A DNA stretch of 64,000 bases from Anisus vortex (taxonomy: Eukaryota; Mollusca; Gastropoda; Planorbidae), in NCBI GenBank assembly GCA_949126835.1, contig OX421500.1:14788681-14852680 (forward strand), in the 5' to 3' direction. Every line of letters begins with the position of its first letter. The stretch's first letter is position 1. This document shows, one piece after another, positions 15,640 to 28,190 of this stretch. Below the pieces are notes generated by a model, which had not been told where the DNA came from, did not search any database, and saw only the letters and a program-made list of their open reading frames with translations. The position numbers and the translations under genes were made by a program.

Positions 15640-17640
15640 GCCAGAATCCATGGGGCACAACAAGCTTCTGTTCGAGGGCCGGATTCCCCACGTGTAACAT
15701 AGGGTAAGATCTTTAAACCAAAAGCAATTAATTACTTTCTCCCACTGCGGAATTTCCCTTGGATCAGTATTGTTGTTGCTCGGTAGTTTACCTGCACTGT
15801 CAAGCGGTAGCGCAAATCCCATACTACAGGTATGGGCGTCCAGACACAAGAGCGGGGTTGAGGCGGGAATTCCGTGCACATTGCTTCCTCCCAGCCGATG
15901 CTCGGAACCCCTCAGTGGTGCGGCCTCATAGCAGGGGCTGTCCCCAGTGCGTTAGCCAACCGGTGTGCTCTTGATGCAAGCATACTGGTGGTTTACACAC
16001 TTTGCCAGCGATGATGCCCATGGGTACATACGTTTTTCCAGAAGTCTCTAAACTTACCAACATAATTGAACATATACTTGTGTTATCTGGTCATTGGATT
16101 CATAAAATGCGGGTCGTTGTACTGGCTATACAATCACTTTGGGTGCAAAGTCAAACAATTTGTTACCTTAAAGATTTAGACAAATAAAACACAAAGAAAT
16201 ATGATTTATACATTTTAAAAGATTTTAAATATTCTAAATGTAAGTAAAAATATATCTAAGCCAACTACAGCGGCGTAACTAAAAGTAACTAAAAGTAAGA
16301 GACGGGGCCTGCGCGGGGCGCCAAACTGACGCTTCAGGAAATTATTTGCTAAATATCTGACAAAGAATTAATTATATATATAACAATTAATCAATGATAA
16401 TTTTTTAAAATTGAAACAATCAATTATTTTTAATATCTTCTCTCTTCCAGATTGCAATAACTCAGTTTAAATCATTTATTTTATCATTTCCCTCATCTTA
16501 AGGGTATATCAGGGTAAATATTTTATCCCATTCAATGGATAAAGTGTTTTAAATTTGTATTTACAGCATTACGTATGTATTCAATCTGTTCGCTGCAAAG
16601 CAACATTCCACCATGTTTTTAAACTTCTTGTTAGCTTTAATAATAAATTAAAAATTAATAAATTAAAAAATAACATTATAGAAAAGCGCCAATTTCAACA
16701 AGCGCCCAAGGTGCCATTTTTCATACTTACGCCGTTGTCTTGCCCCAATAGTATTTGACTTGTACATTATTCTTATTAATAGTGCTTCTATTGTTTTTAA
16801 TTAAACAAAACTAGATGCTTAAATTTATTTTTAATTATCATCAATGACATGTTAAAAGACAGGTTACAATTATCATCAATCCGTATTCATGTAGCCTATT
16901 TAGATTGTGTTCAGAACTAATAATAGAAAAATGTATAAAAACATGCTTCTTAATTTTTTTTACAATAATATAATTTTTAATAGATCTATATATGTATCGC
17001 TGCTCCGATTTCGGTTCAAATATTGTGTCTAAAAGTGGCATTGAAATGAATGCATATATTTAAGAGAAGGTAGAAATAGCAGTTACCTTTTAAATGTAAA
17101 GCAGATTCTTGTTTTCAAAAATATTGTCGAAAATACGGTATTATTTAAACGGATATATTAAAGTACAAGGCGAATATATTATATACATTGAAAATAACAA
17201 ACTTTTCGAACTTTTCACGCCTTTAAGTGCATCTCTTTATGTCAAATTCAATAGGTCGCAAACCTTACTTAAACATGCATGCAATTGTTAATATTAATTA
17301 ATTAAGCGTGTTAATTTAAAACATGAACAAAATAAGTTAAAGATTAACTTTTATAAAAAAAAACTGTCGCATTAGCAGATTTTAACAAACATAAGTAGCA
17401 ACTGGGCTAGAGATGGAGTGTTTTTCATTTTTCGAAGCCCTGACGTAAAAAGAGCAATTGTGTGGGCATACAAATTCGCAGCAACCTAATACTTTTCCTA
17501 AACTATAGGAATTGCGAGAGTAATAAGACGACACATTTTAAATTTCGATTCAGATCCACCATTTCTACCCCATACTCGCATTACGCTGCTTCTCACCAGT
17601 GTGTCACAATGCATGTCTTACTTCCAACTTTTTTATTTTA
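15640..17640. repeat. Duplicated non-coding block downstream of GPCR copy A
   Basis: Equivalent blocks lie at 24340-25066 plus 28194-28590 (copy B, split by a LINE and missing about 1.1 kb) and at 47390-47919 plus 50523-53990 (copy C, split by a piggyBac element and partly triplicated). A minus-strand frame of 85 codons (15622-15879) is partly conserved between copies but has no recognisable domain. Relative to B and C, copy A lacks about 130 bases near 16475. Confidence 0.6.
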
Positions 17641-17647
17641 TCTACAG

Positions 17648-17940
17648 TAAACAAAACTATAATAAACTAATCTATACTAAACAAAACTATACTGAACAAA
17701 ACAATAATAAACGAAACTATTATAAACCAAACTATATTAAACAACTATATACTAAAGAAAACTATACTAAACAAATCTATGCTAAGCAATAATTTTCTTA
17801 AAACTTTAATGCAAAACAAATATATTCTAAACAAATTAATATTATCAAGTATTCTAAACAAATCTATAGCTAAACAAATATTTTTTAACAAATATATACT
17901 AAACTAATCCGATCTAAACAAATATATACTAAACACCTTT
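17648..17940. repeat. Degenerate AT-rich tandem repeat, copy A
   Basis: Variants of tatactaaacaaa repeat about every 10-15 bases. Equivalent arrays lie at 28587-28795 and 54255-54545, immediately downstream (minus-strand sense) of the EGF exon in each copy. Any open frame here is a by-product of the repeat. Confidence 0.65.
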
Positions 17941-17997
17941 AGGCTAATCTAATGACACACATAGTCTCTATAGATTTTTTAAAAAGTCCCTACTTAC

Positions 17998-20900
17998 AAC
18001 GTGAACAACACTCATCAGAAAATCCAACTGGACATCCAGATGTACATCGTTTGGTGCTAATCAGACAATCATCCGTTTGGTTCAAACAATTACTTTTTCG
18101 GTTACAGTCAATAATGTATCTAGGTATTTCTGTACACTGCATCTCTGAGAGAAAAAAAAAACACAACTTGGCAGATTATATTTTGGTTTATGTTTGGAAA
18201 AAAATATAAATAACTCAATAAAATACCATAGCTAGATACAGTCAAGCCAACAAGCGTATTAATCTATAACACGCACACATATATATACACAAATACAAGA
18301 AAAAAAAGAAAAACTGTAATAAATAGATTCAGATGTCAAAGTTTCAAAGACTTTATTTTCATTGGAATTATTCTGTAATTCATCTACTAGGTAGCTTGTT
18401 TGTGCAAACCAATCTTGTCTTGTTCTAATAGCAGCACTAAAACAATTTTCTTAATCTATAATTAATACACATAAAGTAGACAGTGTGTGTGGATTGCAAT
18501 CCTCATTGGTTAGATTAAAGACACGGCACATTATTGTTTTATAGTTTTAGTTTTGCGATGCTGCTTCCGGTGTATGTCCTGCTAGCTGCGTGGTTACCTT
18601 ATCCGACTGCTATTCGCACAATCTGAGTTCAATTCTCTAATGATACCTTTTTTTCTACTTTTTTAAAATTTCCATTAATATTATTTTTTTTAAACAATGT
18701 AAAGAATTGCAAGACTTACAGCTTTCCTAAAAGGTTTTGAGTAAAACAAAAATGGAATATTTATGTTTTAAACGCATGCGAGAGTCGTGGGTTTGATTCT
18801 GAGCCAGGGATAGTCTAAACTTTTTGTAAAAAAATGCCCTTATGAACCCGATTGCAATATAAATAATAATTAATTTTCTTAAATGTTTTAATTAAATAAT
18901 ATTGTTTTAATTATTATAACTTTATATTCATTCACGTTTATACAATTGTTTTCCGTAGCTTTTATAGGTTTATGTAATTTGTTGCCTGGGCAACATCGGA
19001 GAATTTAGCTGGTAATAAATAAAATAAAAAATATACATCAGATGTGTGTATTTGTAACGGGCTGTAGACCAGCCCTTGAAGACCCAAAATAAAAATGGAT
19101 ACTTAAAAAAAATTTTTTTGCTTACGAAAATGCCCTTTACTCAAATGTTTTGCCTTATACAGAACGCAACTAGAGCGACAGCCTGGATATGCCACTGATA
19201 CAGGCTACAATTGTTTAAATTGGGTAGAATTTTCCAGACGAGTTCATTAAGATTTATAAATTTATATATTTTAGTTTGGCCAATTATATTGTCCACGCTA
19301 AATCGGTTGGTTTATAAACATATTTTCATAGACTATATATTAATAGTCTATAATATTACTTATTGTTAAAAATATTTTTTTTTAAAATCTTTGCAATTAA
19401 TGGATAGTGATTTCAATAGCTTATAAATTTGCTTCAGTAAAGCTATATCCTTCACATAAAATGCGCAAATGTCATTATTGGAAAACAAGCAATCAAAAAG
19501 TTAATTATGATTTGGATTTACAAAAAAAATAAAAAAAATAACGGCTCTCAGTCTCAGTCACTTCATTCCCGTCACTAAATCCTCGAGTCAATTCATCCCC
19601 AGAAACTTAATCCTCAGACACTTAATCCTAGAAATGCAATTTTAGGTACAGAATTATGAAATCAGATCGAAATATAAATCATAACAAACACAAACAAAGT
19701 TAATAGTTCGATATTCATTTTTATATTTTGTTATTAAGAGTTTGTGAGGTGAATGGTTTTTAAATCAGTGTAACAGAAAAGCTAAAGATCGGAGATAGAG
19801 AAGACGATCTATTGATTCAAAGCGCTGCACAATGTTGTCGATTCTCATGGCTAATGCAGCATACTTCTTTATTGGACGCTGCTCTGTGCCGGTGCATGAC
19901 TGCAGTACTTATGCTTTGTGCAGTTGACAATCCTTAGGAAGACCATCAAGAAATCTCCACATTGTTGGATGATGACACGAGAGAGAGATTCGAGGGCGTG
20001 AGGCCAAGCCTCTGCAACACCGCCGTTTACGTCCATGTATTTATTCCACATTTCTGGGGGAAACAATGCTGAAGCATCTTGAGTCTGAGTAAGAGTTGTG
20101 TCCTATTTGTATCCACCGTCCTATTTATCCGTCGTATTTTTTATCATCAAAGCGAATCCGGCGCACGGCCGTATCAAACAAAGGTAGAGACGAAACATTA
20201 TCCCCTTGGCCGTTTTATTTTCTTTTATCTTCAAACGTAGAAATCATCAATTGGAATATCACAGACTAATTAATGTTCTGTTAATTAATAGAAAAGAGCG
20301 TCACAGGAGGCGGCCCTTAAGTCTACCATAAGACAACTGCTCAAGTTGTCAGCGATGCACTACATATTGCTTTAGAAAGGATTAAGTGTCTGGGGATTAA
20401 GTGTCTCAGGATGAAGTGACGGGGATGAAGTGACGGGGATGAAGTGTCTGGGGATGAAGTGACCTGTCACCAAAATAAAATATCATGATAGAAAAGAAAT
20501 TACTTTCCTTCTGATAAATTAATATAATATTTTCTTAAGTATAGTTGCAATAGACAAAATGTATTGCACCTTTAATCAAATGAACTTCACATAGCTCAAG
20601 TATAACTCCAGTAGTTGACACATCTGAATATATTTCATTATATGGTATCAGTTGGATGGTTTCGTTATTTCTCATGTACATGAAGGCCAGTTGACCAGAG
20701 TCATAAAAGCTGTAAACTTCACTGTTGTTGTATTTGACCAATTTGACTAATTGATCTAGGTCATCTAAGCTTACGAACACTGGAAGAGATGATTTCTCGT
20801 TTAGCAAATTATTAAAGCTCAGCTTTTATATAATCACATAAGCAATAACTATACTAAAAACAATATTTACTTTAAAAAGGTGCCATGCATGTGAAAGATA

Positions 20901-22283
20901 TTTAATGTGTACACTTCTATTCGTTAAAGTGTTAATATGCAAATTAATAAACATTTTAACTTAATTATACATGCATTGTAATTGATATTATTTTAGGGAA
21001 TCAAATAGATACAATGCTAAGTATGCCTTAGACCTAATTCTGGAATGTCCTACACTCACATGTCAGAGATGCTATATGTCTAGGAATTATTATGACAATT
21101 GAACAGGATTGGGACTCTAGGATCACAGCGAACAATAGGCTACTGATCTTGCTAAAGAATGATAATTGGTGACAAATTATAATCAATTATAAAAAAACGT
21201 CAGCGGATTTGATTATTAGATATAGAAATAAATCTCGTCCATTCTTGTAATCTTTGAATAAGTATCGCCAATTTTATTAAGGGCCTATATGTCTAGAAGT
21301 TTAAAACACATAGAAGCTATACATAAAAAAAATAAAACCAAAAACAATGAAAAAACAAATAATAAATGCAGTTATTAAAATAAAATAATTTACTATAATG
21401 ATTGAGAAGAATATCCTTGTTGTTTACGTCGGCATCAGTCGTATTAACTAGAGAGGACGTGCAGTTATATCCATTGGTACTCCCTTCAACAGCTTTGTAA
21501 AATCGGCTTGACCAAATAGTGGATGTATTCCCAGCAGGTAGACCCAATTCATCATCGAGTCCTGTTCAATATACTAATACGTTACAAAGTAATCTTGCAT
21601 TATTTTATTATCAAAACTCGGGTAACTTTTCTTTTTCGGTGAGCTGCTAGTGGAGAGACAATCTAGACTTTAAGCTTATAAAGAAAATGTAGGTCCTGTG
21701 TTCCCGCTATACGTAATCATGTTGTGCACACCTAAGAAAAGGTTATGGACCCATGTGAGCCGCATTCATCTCTCGTAGTTTGAGGAATCGGGCGGAGCTG
21801 TGTGCATATAGCCTTATAGATGTGTCTAAGGTGTATGCTTTCAAAATCTTGAGTTAATATTACATAAACTTTAGTCTGCTGTTTAATTAAACACAAAAGA
21901 CTTTAAATGGAGGAAGTAACAATGCATATTTCAATTTGATTGTTTTTCTTTGTACACACACAATAAGAAAAAAATCGCTTTATTAGATTTACAGTGTTAG
22001 GTTAGTTCATATAGAATAATTTCTTTTAGTCAATGCAATAATTAATTAGTTTCAATACTAAGTTGTAATGGTTTACCTCCACTAAACCAGATTGCTGGCA
22101 CTTGCAATGTCATACGACGATCTGTAGCGATGGTTAGTGAATCAATCAACATCACAGTATCACAATGGACGGTGGGCGCGTAGTCGTCCAATTTTGTCGT
22201 GTCCCTTACAGTGACTATGGACTTTTCACAGAACTGCAAGGCACCTTGGTTACTGAATGAGATGCTGATTTGTTTTTTCATAT
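17998..22283 (-). CDS. Lectin-like/EGF receptor gene fragment, copy A
   Basis: Minus-strand exons in order are 22283-22077, 21561-21394, 20779-20570 and 18144-17998. All have GT-AG borders and begin and end in phase 1, typical of shuffled extracellular modules. Exon 1 ends in IWFSGG. Exon 2 continues LDDELGLPAGNTSTIW and SSRFYKAVEGSTNGYNC, like the start of an F5/8C or fucolectin-type galactose-binding-like domain (AVDGNTN motif). Exon 3 has SEVYSFYDSGQLAF and ends ILELCEVHLIKG, matching the LCEVEVxG end of that fold. Exon 4 is a cysteine-rich EGF-like module with CTSGCPVGFSDECCS. Snails have many such lectin-EGF receptors, some with a tyrosine phosphatase domain (family knowledge). The signal peptide exon and everything after the first EGF unit are missing, so the gene may be a fragment. 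Confidence 0.65.
18585..18835 (+). repeat. SINE-like segment, copy A
   Basis: Near 18585-18645 the order gctgcgtggttaccttatcc ... gagttcaattctc resembles a decayed tRNA-like head with A and B boxes. A second B-box-like block, gtgggtttgattctgagcc, lies near 18788. The same arrangement is at 29500-29755 and 55165-55410. No intact tRNA cloverleaf can be folded by eye. Confidence 0.4.
19542..20471 (-). mobile_element. Foldback element with MULE transposase remnant, copy A
   Basis: The left end (19550-19635) carries cacttcatccccgtcac-type units and the right end (20380-20470) carries their reverse complement (gatgaagtgacgggg and variants), so the ends are inverted repeats built of short tandem units. 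Between them the minus strand encodes a relic of a Mutator-like transposase C-terminus: LFPPEMWNKY at about 20070-20040, then AEAWPHALESLSRV and FLMVFLRIVN. In another frame come KKYAALAMRIDNIVQRF and RLLYLRSLAFLLH (about 19865-19765). The equivalent site in copy C (about 56150-56165) is empty. A-rich 9-11 base repeats flank the element, the size expected for Mutator-like elements. Tandem-unit termini make it foldback-like. Confidence 0.7.
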
Positions 22284-22863
22284 CTGTATATTGATGATGT
22301 AATAAATCATCCGCCATGCTCAGTGCACTCTATTTCCACACTTCAGTTGCAGATTTTGGGATGGGGAAATCTCGACATTAAAAATATGAAAATAGTAACT
22401 TTTGTTTGTGTCCAACCACAGTGGAAGCTGATTATTCAATTCAATGAGGAGTGTAACATATTTGAGGGCTGTATGCTTCGATATGAAATATTCAATATTG
22501 AAAAGGTCAGTGACGACAACGCTGGTGCGCGTTAGCCAAGTACGTTTAAAATCACAGGGGGACAGTGGATATTTTTTTAAGGTAAACAGTAATGTGCTTA
22601 ACCTTTAACCTCTGCTGTCTCTGAAGCTGGTTTAGAGGTGTGTCACACAAACAACAGTTTCAGTTATTCAGCCTTGATTGAACGATAGGGAGAGAATTTC
22701 ATTGGTTCATCCAGAACATGTAGATGTAATGAATAAGTAATAACTAGAGCCATTGTGAGTCTGCTGTCAATTAAGCATATGTCATTGTCTCTCATAGTTT
22801 TCGGCAAGGGGATCGCAAGTGCACTATTTTTTTTTAAAGTGACTTTTCGAAGACTGATTTTAG

Positions 22864-22871
22864 TATAAAAG
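22864..22871 (+). promoter_or_regulatory. TATA-box-like TATAAAAG before GPCR copy B
   Basis: TATAAAAG lies 55 bases before the ATG at 22919. A start site about 30 bases downstream would leave a short leader. The box belongs to DNA unrelated to the GPCR: the homology to copies A and C begins at cactgggctg (22891). The same box with the same spacing to the junction occurs at the right edge of the window (near 63974). Confidence 0.35.
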
Positions 22872-22918
22872 AGATTGACCCCTGTCTTGTCACTGGGCTG
22901 TCTTTCAATACTGCTATC

Positions 22919-23485
22919 ATGGCGCAAGAAAGCCAGGTGGAGTTGAATAGTTCAAAAGGGAGTAATTTGATAAACTTATCGCCAATCGAAAAGAATAACA
23001 AATCACATGCAGTCAAAGCTGCAGAAATCCAAATAAATCCAAGCGGAGATAATATTCACGTCACTCTAAGACCAAAGAGTCCATACGTTGTCTCAGCAGG
23101 ACGGACCTCTCAGGCATCTACGATCAGTAAGAAATCGCAAGAGGGTACCAAGAATGCCCGCTCTCCCCGAGAAGAGTTCGTAAGCACCGCGGACATTCTT
23201 CAGGAGCATCACAATCGAGGCTCATTGCATCCTTTTAGGACCAGCAGAATGTTATTTACCATCTCACTGGTCTTCGTCATCAGCTTTCTCCCATTCTTTA
23301 TCATCGCTCTGGTCCGATCCTCTGTTGGGTCCAACGTATACATCTCCCTCACAGACGCTGCGGTCAGCATTTTTATCCGCTCCTCCCTCATCAGCAACGC
23401 AGTCAATCCGATCATCTACGGACTTTTGAGTAGCCACTTTCGCCGTGAGTGTACTGGACTAGTCTGTTGCCTGTTTCTGAAATAG
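22919..23485 (+). CDS. GPCR C-terminal frame, copy B (TM6-TM7)
   Basis: An open frame of 188 codons from ATG (MAQESQVELNSSKG) to TAG. It comprises the end of a polar third intracellular loop (residues about 1-105), TM6 (MLFTISLVFVISFLPFFII, about 109-127) and TM7 with the class A motif NAVNPIIYG (about 161-169). It ends in a short cysteine-containing tail (HFRREC, LVCCLFLK). Unlike copies A and C it has no preceding TM5 or loop sequence: homology starts 28 bases before the ATG. It lacks the His-Ala pair that A and C have in IIAHALVRSS. A two-helix protein could not be a normal receptor, so it is either a truncated pseudogene or an exon whose upstream partners are elsewhere. Confidence 0.55.
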   Translation: MAQESQVELNSSKGSNLINLSPIEKNNKSHAVKAAEIQINPSGDNIHVTLRPKSPYVVSAGRTSQASTISKKSQEGTKNARSPREEFVSTADILQEHHNRGSLHPFRTSRMLFTISLVFVISFLPFFIIALVRSSVGSNVYISLTDAAVSIFIRSSLISNAVNPIIYGLLSSHFRRECTGLVCCLFLK

Positions 23486-23629
23486 AAGGCTCAGTTCAAA
23501 GATTTCTTGAAATAATCAACAAGAGGGTGCCAATGATGGCTTATTTCTAAGATTAATTTAAATAATAAGCTTTAACATTGTAATATTACGTTACATAATG
23601 CACAGGTCTATTGTATCTCAACTTATCTT

Positions 23630-24262
23630 CTGCCTTCTCCACGCTAACCTTTGCTAATGATGACCAAAACCGTGGATTTCATAGATCATCAATGGCAATA
23701 TTCTGATACAGTGTACTACCGATGTACGTAAAGCGGCTCACTGTGTTGATTGTTTCGTCATTGATACTCATGTTTGGCTAGACAAAGTGCTTTCCGTGGG
23801 CTGGTTGGTATAGCACTTATGTCTTTCTTAGTGCTGATGGTAAGTCCGTAATTTGAACATGCACTGGAGAAATTGTCAACAACTGTGTTTCAAATCAGCC
23901 TCAGAACCGGCAATGAGGGCGAAGTCGTCGGCAAATAGTAAGTCGAGAATGGTGTCAGACTTGACCTTTGTTTTTGCTTTGAGTCTCCTAAGGCTGAACA
24001 GCCCGCCGTCAGTTGGGTACCTATTGTTAACCCTACTTCACCCATACCTTAATGCATCACTGAGCATGGCTGCGAACATAATACTAAACAGTGTTGGAGC
24101 CAGAACACATGTTACACATCCCTGCTTGACGCCATTAGTAACTGGGAAGGGTTCAAACACTTCTCCGTTGTCCTGGACGCAGGCCTGCATTCTGTCGCGG
24201 AACTGCCTTACCATAGGTATGAACTTTCTTGGGTAGTCAAACTTTGCTATGATTGTGCTCAC
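23630..24262 (-). mobile_element. LINE reverse transcriptase fragment, copy B
   Basis: The minus strand carries YPRKFIPMVRQFRDRMQAC, VTNGVKQGC and VLAPTLFSIMFAAML (about 24240-24045), then a decayed stretch corresponding to the FADD region. Homologous to 46110-46765, and in part to 14715-15030. Frame shifts and stops show that it is not active. The LINE at 25067-28193 is a different, only distantly similar family. Confidence 0.7.
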
Positions 24263-25106
24263 TATAATTTAGAGATTTAAAAAAAGTGTCAATACTACGT
24301 AAAACAAACTATATTTGCCTAAAAAACAGAGAATCAATATGGTGGGGCACACCAAGCTTCTGTCCGAGGGCCGGATTCCCCACGTGTAGCATAGGGTAAG
24401 GTCTTTAAACCATAAGCAATTAATTACTTTCTTCCACTGCGGAATTCCCCTTGGATCAGTATTGTTGTTGCTCGCTAGTTTACCTGCACTGTCGCGCGGT
24501 AGCGTAAATTTCATACTACATGTATGGCGTCCAGACACCAGAGCGGGGTTGAGGCGGGAATTCCGTGCACATTGCTTCCTCCCAGCCGATGCTCGAAACC
24601 CCTCAGTGGCGCGGCCTCATAGCAGGGGCTGTCCCCCGTGCGTTAGCCAACCGATGTGCTCTTGATGCAAGCATACTGGTGGTTTACACACATTGCCAGC
24701 GATGATGCCCATGGGTACATACGCTTTTCCAGAAGTCTCTAAACTTACAAACATAATTTAACATTTACTTGTGCTATCTGGTCATTGGATTCATAAAAGC
24801 GGTTCGTTGTACTGGCTATACAATCACTTTTGGTGCAAAGTCAAACAATTTGTTACCTTAAAGATTTAGACAAATAAAACACAAAGAAATATGATTTATA
24901 CATTGTAAAAGATTTTAAATATTCTAAATGTAAGTAAAAATGTATCTAAGCCAACTACAGCGGCGTAACTAAAAGTAACTAAAAGTAAGAGACGGGGCCT
25001 GCGCGGGGCGCCAAACTGACGCTTCAGGAAATTATTTGCTAAAATCTGACAAAGAATTAATTATATCGTCGGCATCCGTCCGTCTCCAAGAGACGATGGT
25101 GTAGCT

Positions 25107-26942
25107 TCACGGCAAAGGTGACCAGCTGCACCGCCGAGAATTGCTGTGGAGGCCAACTCGGCAGTGGCAATCCCTGCCGCACTTCAGGCATTTGAAGGTG
25201 GATGGCTGTTGTAAAGGAACCTTCCGCCTCGCTCGTTTCTGGATGGCAGCTTCCATGCGCCCAGTTTCTGCGCGGGATGTGCCAAGCCTGACTGCGAGCC
25301 TCCAGGTTGGTCGGTCAGAAGCTTGGCATTCCCATGTGTCAAGGTCAATTGAGCTCTCGTTCAGGTCTCTTTTGCATAGGTCCTTGAATCGCAGTTTTGG
25401 GCGCCCTATCTTCCGGTGGCCTTCGACCAGTTTTCCATAGAGAAGGTCTTTAGGAATGCGACCTGCATTCATCCTTTTCACATGGCCGAGCCACCTGAGG
25501 CGTTTCTCACTGAGCACAGCGTGAAGGCTGCTCATGTTGGCTCTCCCCAGCACCTCTGTGTTGGAGACCCTATCCTGCCACTTGATCTGCAGTATTCTCC
25601 GTAGGCACCTCATATGGAAGCTGTTGAGTTTCTTCTCGTGCCTCGCGTAAGTGGTCCATGACTCACAGCCATACAGGAGAGTGCTGAGTACGCAGGCGTG
25701 GTAGACGCGCAGTCTGGTCCTCTCGGTGAGGCTGGAGTTGTCCCACACTCGCTGTTTTAGTTGGGCCATGACTGTGGCTGCCCTGGCGATCCTGCTGTTG
25801 ATCTCCAAGTCGATGGACTGTGAACTCGAGATAATGGACCCGAGGTATGTGAAGCTCTCGACAACCTCCAAGGTGTGTCCATCGATGACGATGTTTGGAG
25901 GGGTCTCCGTGCCCTGAGCCATGACGTTAGTCTTTTTCAGGCTTACAGTCAGGCCGAACTCCTTGCATGCATGAGAGAAGCAAGTGACGAGCTGCTGGAG
26001 TCCGTCTTCGGTGTGTGATGTCAAGGCTGCATCATCAGCGAAGAGCATCTCTCGAATGAGGACCTTTTTGACTTTGGTCTTGGCACGAAGACGCGCTATG
26101 TTGTAGAGCTTGCCATCAGACCTGGTGTGAATGAAAACACCCTCGCTGCAGTCCTTGAAGGCGTGTTGGAGGAGCATGGAGAAAAAGATGCCGAATAGTG
26201 TAGGCGCGAGGACGCAGCCCTGCTTTACTCCGCTGCTGACTGGGAATTCCTTGGAGGTTGCGCCATTGTAGCAGACAGTGCTGTGCATGTTGTCGTGGAA
26301 GGACCTGACCACCGCAAGCAGGTGTGGGGGACATCCGGTCTTCTGCAGCAAGCTGAATAGTCCGCCTCGGCTGACCAGATCAAATGCCTTTGTGAGGTCG
26401 ATGAAGGTTATATAGAGTGGCATCTGCTGTTCCTGACACTTCTCCTGGAGCTGGCGTAGTGAGAAGATCATGTCAGCCGTTGATCGACCAGCCCTGAAGC
26501 CACACTGTGACTCTGGGTAGATGCGTGAAGCGAGGGTCTGCAGGCGGTTAAGGATGAAGCGGGCGTACGCTTTACCAACGATACTGAGGAGGGAGATGCC
26601 CCGATAGTTGTTACAGTCACTCCTGTCACCTTTGTTTTTGTACAAAGTGATGATGTTAGCGTCTCTCATATCTTGTGGAATGTAACCCTATTCCCAGCAA
26701 AGGCATAGGAGGTCGTGAAGTTGCTGTAGCAGGGCTGGTTTCCCGCACTTTAGTACTTCTGGTGGGATTCCGTCGCTCCCAGGTGCTTTACCGCAGGCGA
26801 GACGGTCGATGGCCTTGCTGAGCTCATCCAAAGTGGGTGGAGTGTCAAGCTCCTCCATGACCGGCAGGTCTGATATCGCTCTGAGAGCGGAGTCTGTTAC
26901 AGTGTCTGCGTTGCGTACAGTTCGAGGTAATGCTCTACCCAC
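25107..26942 (-). pseudogene. LINE ORF2 part 2: reverse transcriptase
   Basis: Starts with CGKAPGSDGIPPEVLK, then an in-frame TAG at 26690-26688 (after LCLCWE). The same frame then runs uninterrupted for 520 codons. Visible motifs in order are NYRGISLLS, QCGFRAGRST, ITFIDLTKAFD (first catalytic Asp), SSGVKQGCVLAPTLF, MLFADDAAL (catalytic FADD) and LKKTNVM, then SFTYLGSIIS, HVKRM and a C-terminal cysteine motif CLKCGRDC followed by RVGLHSN. The catalytic residues are intact. Clade not assigned. Confidence 0.88.
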
Positions 26943-28190
26943 CTCTGCATCTGCCTTTCCGGATCGGTGATAACCTCGCCTGTTTTGGACTTGAGGGGGG
27001 CTGTCTTAGAGGGGGTTGGACCTATTGCCTTCTTGATGCCCTCGTACATCCCTCTTGCGTTGCCTGTATCGGCAGCTGTCTGAATGCTGTCACAGATATT
27101 CAGCCAGTAGGTGTTGGCACAATGACGGGCAGTCTGCTGGGCTTTGCTCCTGGCAGTCCGTAGAGCTTGTAGTGTACTGGGGCTAGGCTTAGCCTTGTAG
27201 GCCAGAAGGGCTTTCCTCTTAGCCTCTGTCACGGATTCCATTTCCTCCCAATGGGCCTTGTACCAGTCAGCATTCTTCCGCTCTTTCTTCCCGTAAACAG
27301 TGATGGCTGCGTTGTACATGGCGTCGCGGAGGCGTGGCCACTTGGAGTTGATGGTTTCCACTTTGAGGGCCCCGTCGAGTATGCTAATGAGCTGTTGGGT
27401 TTTCTCGGGGTTTCTGACACAGCTGGTGTTGATGCGTGGGCGGCCCTTCTTCTTTGAGTGGTGCAACTTCTTCGGCGTTAGGCGCACCTTGCTCGCCACG
27501 AGGGCGTGGTCCGTGTCGCAGTCTGCACTATGGTAACTACGTGTGAGGAGGACGCTGCCAATGTCCACTCTTCTAGTTAGGACAAGATCAAATTGATGCC
27601 AGTGGCGAGAGCGAGGGTGTCTCCACGACACCTGGTGTATTTCTTTGCACTTGAAGTAGGTGTTGGTCACGCACATACCGTGATGGCACGAGAGCTCAAG
27701 CAGTCTCTGACCATTTTCATTTATATTTCCCCTTCCAAAGTTTCCGAGGCATGTGGGCCAGGCTTTCTGGTCAGCTCCTACTCTTGCATTGAAGTCTCCA
27801 AGAAGGTAAAGGCTCTCAGTGCTGGATATCCTGGATATCGCTTCATCCAGGGCTTGGTAGAACTGATCTTTATCCTCATCGGTAGAGTGGAGGGTTGGGG
27901 CGTACACACTGAAGATATTGACTGGGCCAGAAGAGGTTGACAATCGGAGGGAGAGTAGTCTATCTGTGCCTGTTGTGGGAGGCTCTGTGGAGCTGACAAG
28001 CGTGTTTCTCACAGCAAAGCCGACTCCGTGCTGTCTTGGTTGGTCCGTAGGCTTCCCTTGCCAATAAAAGGTGTAGTTGGCTTCCCTGATGGTACCGTTG
28101 TCAGCCAGCCGGGTCTCCTGCAGAGCGGCAATGTCAACGTTGAGTCGCGAAAGTTCCCTATCAATAACGGCAGTCTTTCTTGCATCGTTT
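26897..28190 (-). pseudogene. LINE ORF2 part 1: EEP endonuclease
   Basis: Continuous minus-strand frame from the truncated start (ARKTAVIDREL, LNVDIAALQETRLAD) through YWQGKP, HGVGFAVRNTL and LLGDFNARVGAD to CDTDHALVASKVRL. These include the catalytic and metal-binding motifs of AP-type endonucleases that nick the target DNA. A linker then leads to MQRWVEHYLELYA. The frame ends at 26897 through a one-base shift around 26905-26912; the downstream frame continues with RNADTVTDSALRAI. The very first residues (TWNVRT) are missing through 5' truncation. Confidence 0.85.

Noticed and set aside
17601..17792. Asn/Tyr/Lys-rich frames (also 54208-54465)
   Set aside because: Produced by the degenerate tatactaaacaaa tandem repeat, not by a protein gene.
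18585..18650. tRNA gene
   Set aside because: A- and B-box-like blocks are present but no cloverleaf can be formed, and the segment recurs as part of a longer repeat; treated as SINE-like.
22422..22505. Possible plus-strand exon (WKLIIQFNEECNIFEGCM) with ccaaccacag acceptor and gtcagt donor
   Set aside because: Most of it is deleted in the equivalent copy near 58350, and no partner exons or family were recognised.
25141..27940. Several plus-strand frames of 60-115 codons
   Set aside because: They are antisense shadows of the GC-richer LINE ORF2 on the minus strand.
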